Assembly (NCBI GenBank): GCA_002435985.1
Contig: DIXD01000024.1
Location: forward strand, 1 to 64,000
Length of the DNA: 64,000 nt
Direction: 5' to 3'
From: Spirochaetaceae bacterium UBA6089
Lineage (GTDB): Bacteria; Spirochaetota; Spirochaetia; Treponematales; Rectinemataceae
Positions 26,961 to 35,857 of this stretch are shown here, piece after piece (positions within the stretch are counted from its first letter, which is position 1; every line of letters begins with the position of its first letter). The notes under the pieces were generated by a model. The model was not told where the DNA came from. It was given only the letters and a program-made list of their open reading frames with translations, and did no database searches. Position numbers and translations under genes: made by a program.

Positions 26961-27965
26961 CTAGCGTACGTAAATATCTAAGGCAACACCGAATAGATAG
27001 ATAATTGGAAGAATCTGATTCAGCGTGTAGGCCGCCAGTTTGATACGGTGCTCGGTTTTTTGGACCGCAATGAGCTGCTCCGCCACAAGAAGAACAAAAC
27101 AGAGCGCAAGGGCGATGGCCGTAAAGAGTCCTGGCGTTTCCCAGAAATAGTAAATGCTTGCGAAGCCCAACAATGCACCCGTGTGACTCAGTGCGGCGAA
27201 GATGCGGCCGCCGGTCTCGCCGAAACGGGCCGGAATCGAATAGAGGTGCTCCTTTCGGTCGAATTCGATGTCCTGAAGTGCATAGAGGATATCGAATCCT
27301 GCGACCCAGAGGGCTACGCCCGCAGTGAGGGGAAAGTAGCGCAGCTGAAATGTTCCTGAAATGCCCAAGAAAGCGCCCATGGTGGCGGCCGAGCAGGCGA
27401 TGCCGAGCCAGTAGTGGGACAGCCACGTAAAGCGCTTCGTGTACGAGTATCCGAAGAGGAGGACACCTGCGACGGGCAAGAGCATGACGCAGAGCGGGTT
27501 GAGCATCGCCGCGCCGAGCACGAGGAGGGCGAGCATGAATGCGGTGAAGAGCCAGAGGTCTCGAGGTTTGAGTCGGCCGCTCGGTAGGTGCCGACCTGCG
27601 GTGCGGGGGTTTTTCGAGTCGATATCCTTGTCGATGATGCGGTTGAGGGCGTTGGCTGCGTTGCGCGCCCCAAAGGCGGCGACGACAATCCAGAAGAGTT
27701 TCCAGAACGGGGGCCGGCCGTCGGTCTCCAGCAGTATCGCGCTGATCACGAATGGAAGTGAAAAGAGCGTGTGGGAGATCATCACGGAGTCGCCAATGGC
27801 GCCGAGACGCCGGAAAGGGCTGCGCCCCTCGGCAGTACCTGTGGCTCGCCCGACATCTTGTACTGAGCTCCGTGCCTTTGGGCTTATATCAATAGGCTCC
27901 CCACAAGGCGCACTTTGTGGCGCCCCCGTCGGCGCACCGTCAATGTTTTGTCTGTCCGATGCCAT
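26961..27965 (-). CDS. ubiA: UbiA-family prenyltransferase
   Basis: A 334-residue membrane enzyme that prenylates an aromatic acid in quinone synthesis. Aspartate-rich motifs are NRIIDKDID (first) and DIEFDRKEH (second), with about eight membrane helices. The likely start at 27965 (GGAAAG upstream) overlaps the end of ubiD by 26 bases and gives an N-terminal extension of about 50 residues, Pro/Gly/Ala-rich, before the conserved LGAIGDSVMISHTLFSLPF. The extension is not part of the family fold, so the true start could be further in. With ubiX and ubiD it may serve menaquinone synthesis. Confidence 0.92.
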   Translation of the reverse strand: MASDRQNIDGAPTGAPQSAPCGEPIDISPKARSSVQDVGRATGTAEGRSPFRRLGAIGDSVMISHTLFSLPFVISAILLETDGRPPFWKLFWIVVAAFGARNAANALNRIIDKDIDSKNPRTAGRHLPSGRLKPRDLWLFTAFMLALLVLGAAMLNPLCVMLLPVAGVLLFGYSYTKRFTWLSHYWLGIACSAATMGAFLGISGTFQLRYFPLTAGVALWVAGFDILYALQDIEFDRKEHLYSIPARFGETGGRIFAALSHTGALLGFASIYYFWETPGLFTAIALALCFVLLVAEQLIAVQKTEHRIKLAAYTLNQILPIIYLFGVALDIYVR

Positions 27966-29406
27966 AGTCTTTCCAGCGAGCATTGACGAGTTCGACGATG
28001 TCGGTGCGCATCGCGAGCGGATCCGGCCACTCTCGCTCGTGACCTTCCTCCGGCCACTTGTGCGTCGCATCGATGCCGAGGCGGGTACCGAAGCGCGGCG
28101 CAGGCGATGCATGGTCGAGCGCGTCGAGCGGTCCTTTTGAAAACACGAGGTCGCGCTCTGCGTCGATGTTGTTGAAGACCTTCCAGGCGACCGCCGAGAG
28201 GTCCTGCAGGGAAACATCGTCGTCCACCACTACGATCAGCTTTGTGTACATGAGCTGGCCCATGCCCCAGAGGAAGTTCATGACCTTGCGCGCCTGGCCC
28301 GGATAGCGCTTGTGGATCGACACGAGGACGCAGTTGTGGAAGACGCCTTCGATGGGCATGTTGATGTCGCGGATCTCCGGGCAGAGCTGTTTGAGGAGGG
28401 GCAAAAAGAGGCGCTCCGTGGCCTTTGCGAGGAAGCAGTCCTCCTTCGGCGGAATGCCGACGATGGTCGCGGGGTACACGGGGTTCTCTCGCCGCGTCAT
28501 GCGCTCGAGATGGAAAACCGGATACTCGTCGGGCAGGGAATAGAAACCGGTGTGGTCTCCGAATGGCCCTTCGAGGCGGAATTCTTCGGGGTCGACGTAG
28601 CCTTCGAGGATGAACTCGGCGTCCGCGGGCGCGAGGATGCCCGTATCGCCGATCTCGACGACGTCGGCCGCTCTGCCGCGCAAAAAGCCCGCGAACATCG
28701 CCTCCCAAATGCCCTCGGGCAGGGGGGCGGTGGCGGCGTAGGTGACTGCGGGATCTCCGCCCAGGGCGACGATGACGGGCATGCGGCGTCTCTGCGCCTG
28801 GTATTTCTGGAAGAAGTGCGCGCCGTCCTTGTGGATGTGCCAGTGCATGCCGGCGGTCCGATCGTCGTACACCTGCATGCGGTACATCCCCCAGTTTTGG
28901 GCACCTGTCTCGGGGTCGACCGTACAGACGACAGGCAGGGTGAGAAAGCGCCCGCCGTCCTGCGGCCAGCACTGAATGACGGGGAGGCTGTCGAAGCCCC
29001 TTTCATCCTCAACGGCGCGGCAGGGTGCGCGCCGCACCTTTTTGGGCATGAGGGAGCGCGCTATAGGCAGTTTGGGGAGTGCCTCGGGGATGGCCGAAAG
29101 CAGCGAAAAATCTCGCAGCTGGCTCCAAGCCCAGCCGATGAGCGATTCGATCTCGCTCGCCTTGTCGTCAAGACTCTCGGCGCCGAGCGACCATGCCATC
29201 CGCTTTTCGGATCCGTAGGCGTTGATGAGCAGCGGCCAGGCGGACCCGCGCACATGCTCGAAGAGCAGGGCAGGGCCGCCCTCCTTCATCACCCTGTCGG
29301 CGATTTCGGTGATTTCGAGGATAGGATCGACTTCGGCGGATATCCTCGCCAGTTCGCCTTTGGAATCAAGAAAGGAAATAAATTCCCGTAACCCGCTGTA
29401 TGCCAT
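27940..29406 (-). CDS. ubiD: UbiD-family decarboxylase
   Basis: A 488-residue prenyl-FMN-dependent decarboxylase. The N-terminal GLREFISFLDSKGELARI, the central MYRMQVYDDRTAGMHWHIHKD and the GPFGDHTGFYS loop with the Arg/Glu catalytic region are standard. Length is typical. It likely removes the carboxylate of a prenylated hydroxybenzoate or naphthoate. It heads the minus-strand operon ubiD-ubiA-ubiX-binding protein-ABC fusion. The promoter -10 lies only nine bases before its ATG, so the message may be leaderless. The pathway's other genes are not in the window. Confidence 0.95.
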   Translation of the reverse strand: MAYSGLREFISFLDSKGELARISAEVDPILEITEIADRVMKEGGPALLFEHVRGSAWPLLINAYGSEKRMAWSLGAESLDDKASEIESLIGWAWSQLRDFSLLSAIPEALPKLPIARSLMPKKVRRAPCRAVEDERGFDSLPVIQCWPQDGGRFLTLPVVCTVDPETGAQNWGMYRMQVYDDRTAGMHWHIHKDGAHFFQKYQAQRRRMPVIVALGGDPAVTYAATAPLPEGIWEAMFAGFLRGRAADVVEIGDTGILAPADAEFILEGYVDPEEFRLEGPFGDHTGFYSLPDEYPVFHLERMTRRENPVYPATIVGIPPKEDCFLAKATERLFLPLLKQLCPEIRDINMPIEGVFHNCVLVSIHKRYPGQARKVMNFLWGMGQLMYTKLIVVVDDDVSLQDLSAVAWKVFNNIDAERDLVFSKGPLDALDHASPAPRFGTRLGIDATHKWPEEGHEREWPDPLAMRTDIVELVNARWKDYGIGQTKH

Positions 29407-29414
29407 ACGACTTC

Positions 29415-29443
29415 AGTATAATAACGGAGAGAAGCATATCCAA
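29415..29443 (-). promoter_or_regulatory. Promoter of the ubiD operon
   Basis: On the minus strand TTGGAT (29438-29443) and TATACT (29415-29420) are 17 bases apart. Transcription would start within a few bases of the ubiD ATG (29406). Confidence 0.6.
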
Positions 29444-29458
29444 GACCCAGGGCTCATC

Positions 29459-29467
29459 TGTTATAAT
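29459..29467 (+). promoter_or_regulatory. Possible extended -10 promoter of the LolCDE-like operon
   Basis: TGTTATAAT is a perfect extended -10 element; no good -35 lies 17 bases upstream. It is in the divergent gap and points to the ABC ATPase gene about 87 bases away. Confidence 0.45.
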
Positions 29468-29553
29468 TATTCATTTTATTTTCAGGAATTTCATATGGAA
29501 TGAGCCTCTAAGAATCGTTAGCATGGAGCTTGAATTTTCGAAAAGGAAGTGCC

Positions 29554-30339
29554 ATGTCGGAGATCATCATCAGCCTTGATAAGGTAAGAAAAGTCTACTT
29601 CCTCGATACCGTCGAAGTGGAGGCATTGAAAGACATCTCCCTCGATATTCATGCAGGGGACTTTGTGAGCATCGCAGGCCCTTCGGGATCGGGAAAGACA
29701 ACGATTTTGAACCTCATCGGCTGTGTCGACAAGCCCACCTCAGGCACGGTCATCGTTCACGGCAAGCGCACGAGCGACCTCGACGACGATAGCCTGACCG
29801 AACTTCGTCATAAGTCCATAGGGTTTATTTTCCAGAGCTTCAACCTCATTCCCGTGCTCAATATCCGCGAAAACGTGGAGCTGCCTCTCCTTTTGGACGG
29901 CCGGTCGGGGAGCGAACACAAGGCCGACCGCAAAGACTGGGTGGACTACCTCATAGAGAGCGTCGGGCTCAAGGACCGCATGCTGCATAAGCCGGCGGAA
30001 CTGTCGGGCGGCCAGCGCCAGCGCGTCGCCATTGCCCGCGCCCTTGTGATGAAGCCCGCCATCGTGCTCGCCGACGAGCCGACCGCCAACCTCGATTCGG
30101 CCACGGGCGAGAGCATTCTGCGCCTCATGCGCCACATGAACGAGACCCTCGGCACCACCTTCATCTTCAGCACGCACGATCCGGACATCGTCGAAGAGGC
30201 CGACCACCTCATTCGCCTCCGCGACGGCAGGATCGTCGAAGACCGCAGGATACATGGGAAGACTTCGATCGATTTTGCCGTGGCGAGGGGCACGAACGAA
30301 GCCGTCGACGCCACAGAGACAGAAGGCGGGCAGCCATGA
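29554..30339 (+). CDS. ABC transporter ATPase (LolD/MacB type)
   Basis: A 261-residue ATPase. Walker A is GPSGSGKTT, signature LSGGQRQRVAIARAL, Walker B IVLADEPTANLDS, and the STHDP switch histidine follows. VEALKDISLDI and GFIFQSFNLIP place it with the LolD/MacB/FtsE group that powers FtsX-type permeases. The ATG with AAGGAAG upstream is preferred over a TTG eight codons earlier. A charged tail of about 35 residues follows the core. Its stop overlaps the first permease gene by ATGA. Together with the next four genes it probably moves lipid or lipoprotein from inner to outer membrane. Confidence 0.94.
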   Translation: MSEIIISLDKVRKVYFLDTVEVEALKDISLDIHAGDFVSIAGPSGSGKTTILNLIGCVDKPTSGTVIVHGKRTSDLDDDSLTELRHKSIGFIFQSFNLIPVLNIRENVELPLLLDGRSGSEHKADRKDWVDYLIESVGLKDRMLHKPAELSGGQRQRVAIARALVMKPAIVLADEPTANLDSATGESILRLMRHMNETLGTTFIFSTHDPDIVEEADHLIRLRDGRIVEDRRIHGKTSIDFAVARGTNEAVDATETEGGQP

Positions 30340-31835
30340 TCGCAGCTCGGCTGGCGTGGGGCAATCTCGGCCTCCATCGGCGAAAGTCTCTCCTCATCGG
30401 CATGATCATGGGTATGGGCATCCTTATTCTATTTTTGGGGAATTCGCTCATCGATACTGCGCTTTCGGGCCTTCAGCGCATGTTTGTCCAAGGCTATACC
30501 GGGGACCTCATGATCACCGGTCCCACCGAATTTTCCACCACGGTGCTCGGCGAGACGGCGGGGAGCGAGGAGGTGCTTCCTCACATTGCCCAGATAAAAA
30601 AATACGAGGATTTTTTGGCGAGCCGGAGCGATGTTGCGTCGACGCTACCCCTTTTGAGCGGGCAGGTGTCGTTCGGCATCGGCGAGACCGAGCTCGGCTC
30701 CGGGTACTGCTTTGGCGTGAACGTCGAGGACTACCGCAACTTCTTCCCCGACAACGTGACGCTGGTGAACGGCGACTGGCCTACTACAGATGAGGGACCA
30801 TGGGTTCTGCTCTCCGAGCCCACACTCGAGCTCATCAATACGAGCGCAGCGAGCCCCGTAGAGCCCGGCACGAAGATCATCATGTCGGCCCTCGCGAACT
30901 CCGCGGGCACCGTCATCCGCGAGGTCACGGTGAAAGGCGTGATCAAGTTCAACCAGAGTAACCAGCAGCTTGCCGGTATCACCCTGGTCGATGCGGACAC
31001 CATGCGCGACCTTTTAGGATTTGCGAGCCTCAGGGATGGAGCCCCTGTTCTGTCGGCACAGGAAGCGGCTTTTGTGGCCGGCTTCGACCCGGAAAGCCTG
31101 TTCACCGACCTCTTTGCCGGAAGCGACGGAACGACGGCGAATGGGGTGACCCAGGAAGCCCAAGACGCGAAGCAAGGTGACTCGGCGCAGAGCTCTGGGC
31201 AGGGCATGAGCTCTTTCTCCGCGCAGACAAGCTTTGTAGCCGACCCCGTGCCCGCGTGGCAGTTTCTTCTCGTGCGTGTCAAACCAGGGGCAGATGCCTC
31301 GAGGCTCATCTCCGACCTTTCGGCCTTCTCGGAGAAAATCGGCGACGGAGACCACGTGCAGGATTGGATTGCGGGCGCAGGCAGGGTCGCGCGCACTGCG
31401 GTGACCATACGTCTCGCCTTCAATCTCCTCGTTGCGGTCGTGGCGGTCGTCGTGGTCATGATCATGATGAACGTGCTCGTCATCTCGGTCAATGAGCGGC
31501 TCTACGAGATCGGCACGCTCCGGGCGATCGGTGCGAAGCGCCGCGTGGTGCGGAACATGATTTTGTTCGAGACGACCTTTTTGGCTCTCATCGCGGGGGC
31601 AGCAGGCCTGCTCGTCGGCCTTGTTCTGCTTCTGGTCCTGGGAAAGATAGGGATAAGGGCGCCGAATCTATTCTTCGAGGCGTTGTTCGGGGGACAGGTA
31701 CTTAAGCCGATGGTGTCCGGCAGGGCGGCGATCACCGCCTTCCTCTGGATTCTGGCGATGGGGCTCGGCGCGTCGTGGTATCCGACCATCGTCGCGCTGC
31801 GGATCGAGCCGGTTGTCGCCATGAGAGGAGACTGA
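30336..31835 (+). CDS. FtsX-type ABC permease 1 (LolC/E- or MacB-like)
   Basis: A 499-residue permease with the four-helix FtsX plan: one helix near residues 20-40, a large periplasmic domain (about 50-345), then three helices (about 360-495) with the conserved ERLYEIGTLRAIGAKRRVV cytoplasmic loop. The periplasmic domain has a Ser/Ala/Gln-rich stretch (about 270-300, SAQSSGQGMSSFSAQ) that may be an unfolded insert. It is coupled to the ATPase by ATGA and to the next permease after two bases, so a heterodimer is expected. Confidence 0.92.
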   Translation: MIAARLAWGNLGLHRRKSLLIGMIMGMGILILFLGNSLIDTALSGLQRMFVQGYTGDLMITGPTEFSTTVLGETAGSEEVLPHIAQIKKYEDFLASRSDVASTLPLLSGQVSFGIGETELGSGYCFGVNVEDYRNFFPDNVTLVNGDWPTTDEGPWVLLSEPTLELINTSAASPVEPGTKIIMSALANSAGTVIREVTVKGVIKFNQSNQQLAGITLVDADTMRDLLGFASLRDGAPVLSAQEAAFVAGFDPESLFTDLFAGSDGTTANGVTQEAQDAKQGDSAQSSGQGMSSFSAQTSFVADPVPAWQFLLVRVKPGADASRLISDLSAFSEKIGDGDHVQDWIAGAGRVARTAVTIRLAFNLLVAVVAVVVVMIMMNVLVISVNERLYEIGTLRAIGAKRRVVRNMILFETTFLALIAGAAGLLVGLVLLLVLGKIGIRAPNLFFEALFGGQVLKPMVSGRAAITAFLWILAMGLGASWYPTIVALRIEPVVAMRGD

Positions 31836-31837
31836 AA

Positions 31838-33205
31838 ATGCGCCTGATACACTTGAAGCTCGCAGCGCGGAATGTGCGCAGACAGCCTCACAGAACGATT
31901 GCACTCGGCGGAGCGGTGGCGTTCAGCGCCCTCGTCATGGCCCTGATCTTGGGTTTTGTGAACGGCATGGATCTCGCGATCCAGAACAACGTGACGCTCT
32001 ACTCCGGAGGCCATGTGCTTGTTTCAGGCTATACCGCAAGCCAAAGCGGCAGGCTCCAAAACAGGTTTACCGACGATACCGTCGTGAAGATCGTAGAGAG
32101 CACGAAGGCCGATATCCTCACGGTTTCGCCCATCGCACAGTCCAGGGCTACCGTCGTATTCGGGACCCGGGAGATTCAGCTTATGCTCCGCGGTGTCGAC
32201 TGGTCCAGGGATCAGCTCTACCACGAATCGCTGATACTCACCGAGGGCGACTGGAAGGGGCTCGAGGATTCCCGCACGATGCTCATGAGCGGCCAGACTG
32301 CGGAGCGGTTCGGCCTTGCCGCCGGAGATCGGGTGATCGTACGGCTCTCCACAGCCTCGGGCCAGCAGAATGTCACGGACTACAAAGTCGCCGCGATATA
32401 CGACGACAGGGCTGCGGGCGGCATGAATACGGCCTTCGTCGCCTTCGGGGACCTTGCCGCGGACCTGAACATGAAATCGAACGAGCAGCAACAGATTGCG
32501 GTCTTTCTGAACAACAGCGCCGCTGCAGAGGAAGCCGCACAGGCCATCGCGGCGGGGCTTTCGGCGCAGGGATTTGCCGTAAGCCGGGGATCGGCGTCGA
32601 ATGACGGCGCCTTAGGTGCGGCCACTCCACAGGATGCGTCTATTATACCGGACGCCTTCCAAGCAACCGGGGGCACGCAGGGGGGCGCGAATCGACGCCT
32701 CGCGCCGGGAACAGCCGTCTACCGCATCTCCACAGTCCAGGAACTTGCAGGCGAAATCGGCGCTGCTCTCGGCTCTATCCGCTGGATCGGCTATGCGGTC
32801 TTTGCCCTCATGCTCCTCGGGAGCGCGACCGGCATCTCGAACTCGTACCATATGGTGCTGCTCGAGCGGACCAAGGAGATCGGCATGCTGCGCTGCATCG
32901 GATATAAGAAAAAGGACATATTTTCTTCTTTCGTTTGGGAAGGGATATTGCTTGCGGGCGGCGCAGCCCTGGTCGGCATTGTCCTCGCCCTGCCGATAGG
33001 ATTCGGCATCGGCCTTATTCCTTTTGATCCACACGGAGATTTCGGGGCTGCGCTTGTGCAGGGGCATCTGCGATTTGCACCTACCCTGGGCCAGTTTCTG
33101 TTGATTTTGGTTTTTGTGACGACTGTGGCGATCGCCGCAGTCTTTGTGCCCGCCCGGAGAGCGGCCGATGTCGTGCCCGTCGAGGCACTGAGAAAAACTG
33201 CATAG
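31838..33205 (+). CDS. FtsX-type ABC permease 2 (LolC/E- or MacB-like)
   Basis: A 455-residue partner of the preceding permease, with the same plan: helix near 20-40, periplasmic domain (about 50-320), and three C-terminal helices with LERTKEIGMLRCIGYKKKDI. The ATG at 31838 has AGAGGAG upstream, and the sequence before it is out of family. The cytoplasmic loop motif EIGMLR is shared with permease 1. Two different permeases resemble LolC and LolE more than the MacB homodimer. Confidence 0.92.
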   Translation: MRLIHLKLAARNVRRQPHRTIALGGAVAFSALVMALILGFVNGMDLAIQNNVTLYSGGHVLVSGYTASQSGRLQNRFTDDTVVKIVESTKADILTVSPIAQSRATVVFGTREIQLMLRGVDWSRDQLYHESLILTEGDWKGLEDSRTMLMSGQTAERFGLAAGDRVIVRLSTASGQQNVTDYKVAAIYDDRAAGGMNTAFVAFGDLAADLNMKSNEQQQIAVFLNNSAAAEEAAQAIAAGLSAQGFAVSRGSASNDGALGAATPQDASIIPDAFQATGGTQGGANRRLAPGTAVYRISTVQELAGEIGAALGSIRWIGYAVFALMLLGSATGISNSYHMVLLERTKEIGMLRCIGYKKKDIFSSFVWEGILLAGGAALVGIVLALPIGFGIGLIPFDPHGDFGAALVQGHLRFAPTLGQFLLILVFVTTVAIAAVFVPARRAADVVPVEALRKTA

Positions 33206-33236
33206 TGTGCAGTGACAGCAGATTTGAGGAGTAACC

Positions 33237-34145
33237 ATGGCGAACAAAAGAAGCATGAACATGAAGTTATTGAATGCACGATTGACAAGCAAACTGAGCA
33301 TCGTGCTCTTCGGGCTCGTCCTTGTGTTCAGCGCAGAGGCACAAAGCGGCCCCTCTCGGGGCGGTGGAGGAGACCCGATGGGAGGCATAGACCTGCCCCC
33401 CGGTTTCCTAGAACAGAACAAGGATTACAAATTCCCTGATGATATAACGAAATATACAGCTACCGATTTTCTTATGCTCGTGCGGCGCACCGATATCCGC
33501 TCCAGCTTCTACAACAGCGATATGAGCGCGACCATCTCGATGGTCACCGTGAGCCCCGACCGCGGCACCAAGACTTTCAAGCAGCAGATTTTTAGGCGCG
33601 ACAAGGACGACGCCTTTCTCATGATCACACTGGAGCCCGAATCGCGCAAGGGACAGGGTATGCTCCGCGTGGACAACAACATGTGGAGATACGACCCGAC
33701 GAGCCGCAAGTTCACGCACACCACCATCAAGGACACGTACGAGAATTCCACGGTGACCAACAACGACTTCCGCCGATGGCAGCGGTCGATCGATTATTCC
33801 GTGGAGAAGATCTCTTCGGGTACACTCGGCAACTACAACGTGATCATCGGAGAACTCAAGGCGAACAACGATGAGGTCCCCTTCCCCTACATCAAGATGT
33901 ACATCGAGGCTGACCGGAAGATCGTGCTCAAGGTGGAGGAATACAGCCTGTCGATGAAGCTTCTGCGCACTGCTTATTATACCCAGTATGTGCAGATTGG
34001 AGACTCCTTCGTGCCGACGGTGCAGATTTTCCAGGACGGGCTGATCCCGGAGAAGCGTTCGCAGACGACCTATACGAACATCTCGACCAAACCTCTTCCC
34101 GATTACTATTTCACCAAAGAGTATTTGGAGCGGGTGAGCCAGTAG
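33237..34145 (+). CDS. LolA-like outer-membrane lipoprotein-sorting protein
   Basis: A 302-residue exported protein with a signal peptide (charged start, then LSIVLFGLVLVFSAEAQ). The mature part has the half-barrel features of LolA-like carriers: FKQQIFRRDKDDAFLMITLEPESRKGQGMLRVDNNMWRY is close to their central sheet. These proteins carry hydrophobic ligands across the periplasm. The start chosen has GAGGAG five bases upstream. It lies directly after the two permeases and before the outer-membrane-type protein, in the order expected for a transenvelope lipid route. Confidence 0.85.
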   Translation: MANKRSMNMKLLNARLTSKLSIVLFGLVLVFSAEAQSGPSRGGGGDPMGGIDLPPGFLEQNKDYKFPDDITKYTATDFLMLVRRTDIRSSFYNSDMSATISMVTVSPDRGTKTFKQQIFRRDKDDAFLMITLEPESRKGQGMLRVDNNMWRYDPTSRKFTHTTIKDTYENSTVTNNDFRRWQRSIDYSVEKISSGTLGNYNVIIGELKANNDEVPFPYIKMYIEADRKIVLKVEEYSLSMKLLRTAYYTQYVQIGDSFVPTVQIFQDGLIPEKRSQTTYTNISTKPLPDYYFTKEYLERVSQ

Positions 34146-34155
34146 GAGAACAGTG

Positions 34156-35784
34156 ATGAAAACAAGAACCATGCGCTGCTTCGGGCCGATTGTTATGATC
34201 GGTTTTTCTCTTTGGTGTGTGGTGGGCCTTTGGGCGCAGACCTCAGGCACCTCTACGGGAACAACCGCCCCCACAAATACGACCACGTTCACGAGTACGA
34301 TACCGCCCGAGGTGATCGATGAGGATTCTCTTTTCGGCGGGTCCAAGGACATCGTCACCGTGATCGACGAAAGCACTGCCTCGGCGGGGACCGTGCAGCT
34401 CGTCGAAGACACGAAGACCTATCCGGTCTTTCTCTTAAGTGGAACCGCGGGTGCGGGGCTGTATGGAAACTATACGCCGGTGGGGTCCTCTTCCTCCGAC
34501 ACTCAGGCGCTCTACGGGGCAGTGAATCTGTCGGGCCTGCGGATCGATTATCTGCCTACGAAGAACCTTCATTTCTCCATATCCGGCGATTTGCTCACAG
34601 TTCCTGACGATATCATTGCAGCTTCCGTCACCACATTCGCGGACCTACGGCACAGCGAACTCGTGCGGCTCTATGTGGCGAGCTCCTTCGACTACGATCC
34701 TTCTATCGGTCTATCGACCTACAGCCTCGATGAGCTCTTCGTGGACACGCACATCGACGAAAAGGTCTTCTTTCGTCTAGGTAAGCAGCGCATACGGTGG
34801 GGTGTGGGATATTGGTACCAGCCTTCCGACGTCTTGAGCCTGTCGGCGATCGACCCCGACGATCCGACCGCCGCGCGCGATGGTCCTTTTGCGTTCAAGG
34901 TCGATGTGCCCATGAATCTCAATCACTTGATGGTCTATATGGTGCCGCCGGTTTCGGGGTCCGCGGCATCCTCATCCATCGCGAGCAAATATGACTGGAT
35001 CGTCAACGGCTGGGAGCTGAGCTTCGGGGGCTACGGCCGCGCCGACATGCTCGCCAGGCCGCGCGCCATCTTCTCCTTTACCGGCGCGATCGGCACCTTC
35101 GATGTGTATGGCGAAAATGTACTCCTCTACGGTTCCGACCGTATATATGTGAAAGAATCTTCGACAAGCCCCGGCACCTACGAGACCTATCGCCGGGAGA
35201 CCACACCCTTTTTCCAGTCGACCCTGGGCATCAAATACTCGGCGGGCTACTCGAGCGGCCTGTCGTACTCCTTTCACGCGCAAGGCTACTACAACGGCAC
35301 AGGCTACGCGGACTCGAGCATAATGCAGAATCCGAGCGCCATAGCCGTGATAAAAGCCGACTATCCCGACACCTATAAGGACAGTGCGAGCGCCGCAGGC
35401 GCGGGCATGTGGTACCTGGCGGGTTCGGCTTCGGTGTCGGGCCGCTTTGGGGAGGGGCGGGACCTCACGCAGGTGACGGGGTCTATGTATGGCATGAGCA
35501 ACTTCTCGGACCGCTCGCTGCGCTTCAATCCTACACTCAAGGTGGCCATAGGGGATCAAGGGGGCCGCACGACCGTCACGCTTTCCTGCTTGACTGCGAT
35601 AGGGAATATGGGTTCAGAATATGCTCCGAAGGGAAACAGGACGACTCCGGCGCTCTCCTTCAGCGCCCTCAACGACGCGATCGAGCTCGAGGTCTCTGTT
35701 CCCATCTCGCTGAATACCGATTTTTCGGTGAATAAGGTGCAGACTGCATTCAGTGTCTTCTGGAACGCAGTCCAGTTCGATTGA
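34156..35784 (+). CDS. Predicted outer-membrane beta-barrel protein
   Basis: A 542-residue exported protein; signal peptide through about residue 29 (GFSLWCVVGLWAQ). A Thr/Ser-rich stretch follows, then alternating polar/aromatic strands typical of porin-like barrels, for example FFRLGKQRIRWGVGYWYQP and SGLSYSFHAQGYYNGTGY. It ends with a phenylalanine-containing strand (FWNAVQFD), near the usual C-terminal barrel signal. The ATG follows GGAG. It is the last gene of the transport operon and may be the outer-membrane acceptor or channel. The family is not named from sequence alone. Confidence 0.75.
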   Translation: MKTRTMRCFGPIVMIGFSLWCVVGLWAQTSGTSTGTTAPTNTTTFTSTIPPEVIDEDSLFGGSKDIVTVIDESTASAGTVQLVEDTKTYPVFLLSGTAGAGLYGNYTPVGSSSSDTQALYGAVNLSGLRIDYLPTKNLHFSISGDLLTVPDDIIAASVTTFADLRHSELVRLYVASSFDYDPSIGLSTYSLDELFVDTHIDEKVFFRLGKQRIRWGVGYWYQPSDVLSLSAIDPDDPTAARDGPFAFKVDVPMNLNHLMVYMVPPVSGSAASSSIASKYDWIVNGWELSFGGYGRADMLARPRAIFSFTGAIGTFDVYGENVLLYGSDRIYVKESSTSPGTYETYRRETTPFFQSTLGIKYSAGYSSGLSYSFHAQGYYNGTGYADSSIMQNPSAIAVIKADYPDTYKDSASAAGAGMWYLAGSASVSGRFGEGRDLTQVTGSMYGMSNFSDRSLRFNPTLKVAIGDQGGRTTVTLSCLTAIGNMGSEYAPKGNRTTPALSFSALNDAIELEVSVPISLNTDFSVNKVQTAFSVFWNAVQFD

Positions 35785-35787
35785 ACC

Positions 35788-35838
35788 GTGTCGGCAAGTC
35801 CGGCGCGTGTCGGTAAGTCAGGCAAAAGAAGCCTGACT
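35788..35838 (+). promoter_or_regulatory. Direct repeats and hairpin before the response regulator
   Basis: GTGTCGGCAAGTC (35788-35800) is repeated with one change at 35807-35819, a 19-base period. The second copy runs into an 8-bp stem, AGTCAGGC (35816-35823) with GCCTGACT (35831-35838). The spacing suits an OmpR-type dimer site; the hairpin may separate the transport genes from the two-component genes. Confidence 0.5.
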
Positions 35839-35857
35839 CGCCGCAAAAGGAGGGGGC

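Noticed and set aside
28139..28217. Longer N terminus for UbiA reaching into ubiD
   Set aside because: The extra residues are Arg/Ser-rich shadow of ubiD in another frame; the ATG at 27965 has a ribosome site.
28312..29391. 359-codon plus-strand open frame opposite ubiD
   Set aside because: UbiD is intact on the minus strand; the plus frame has no start signal or domain.
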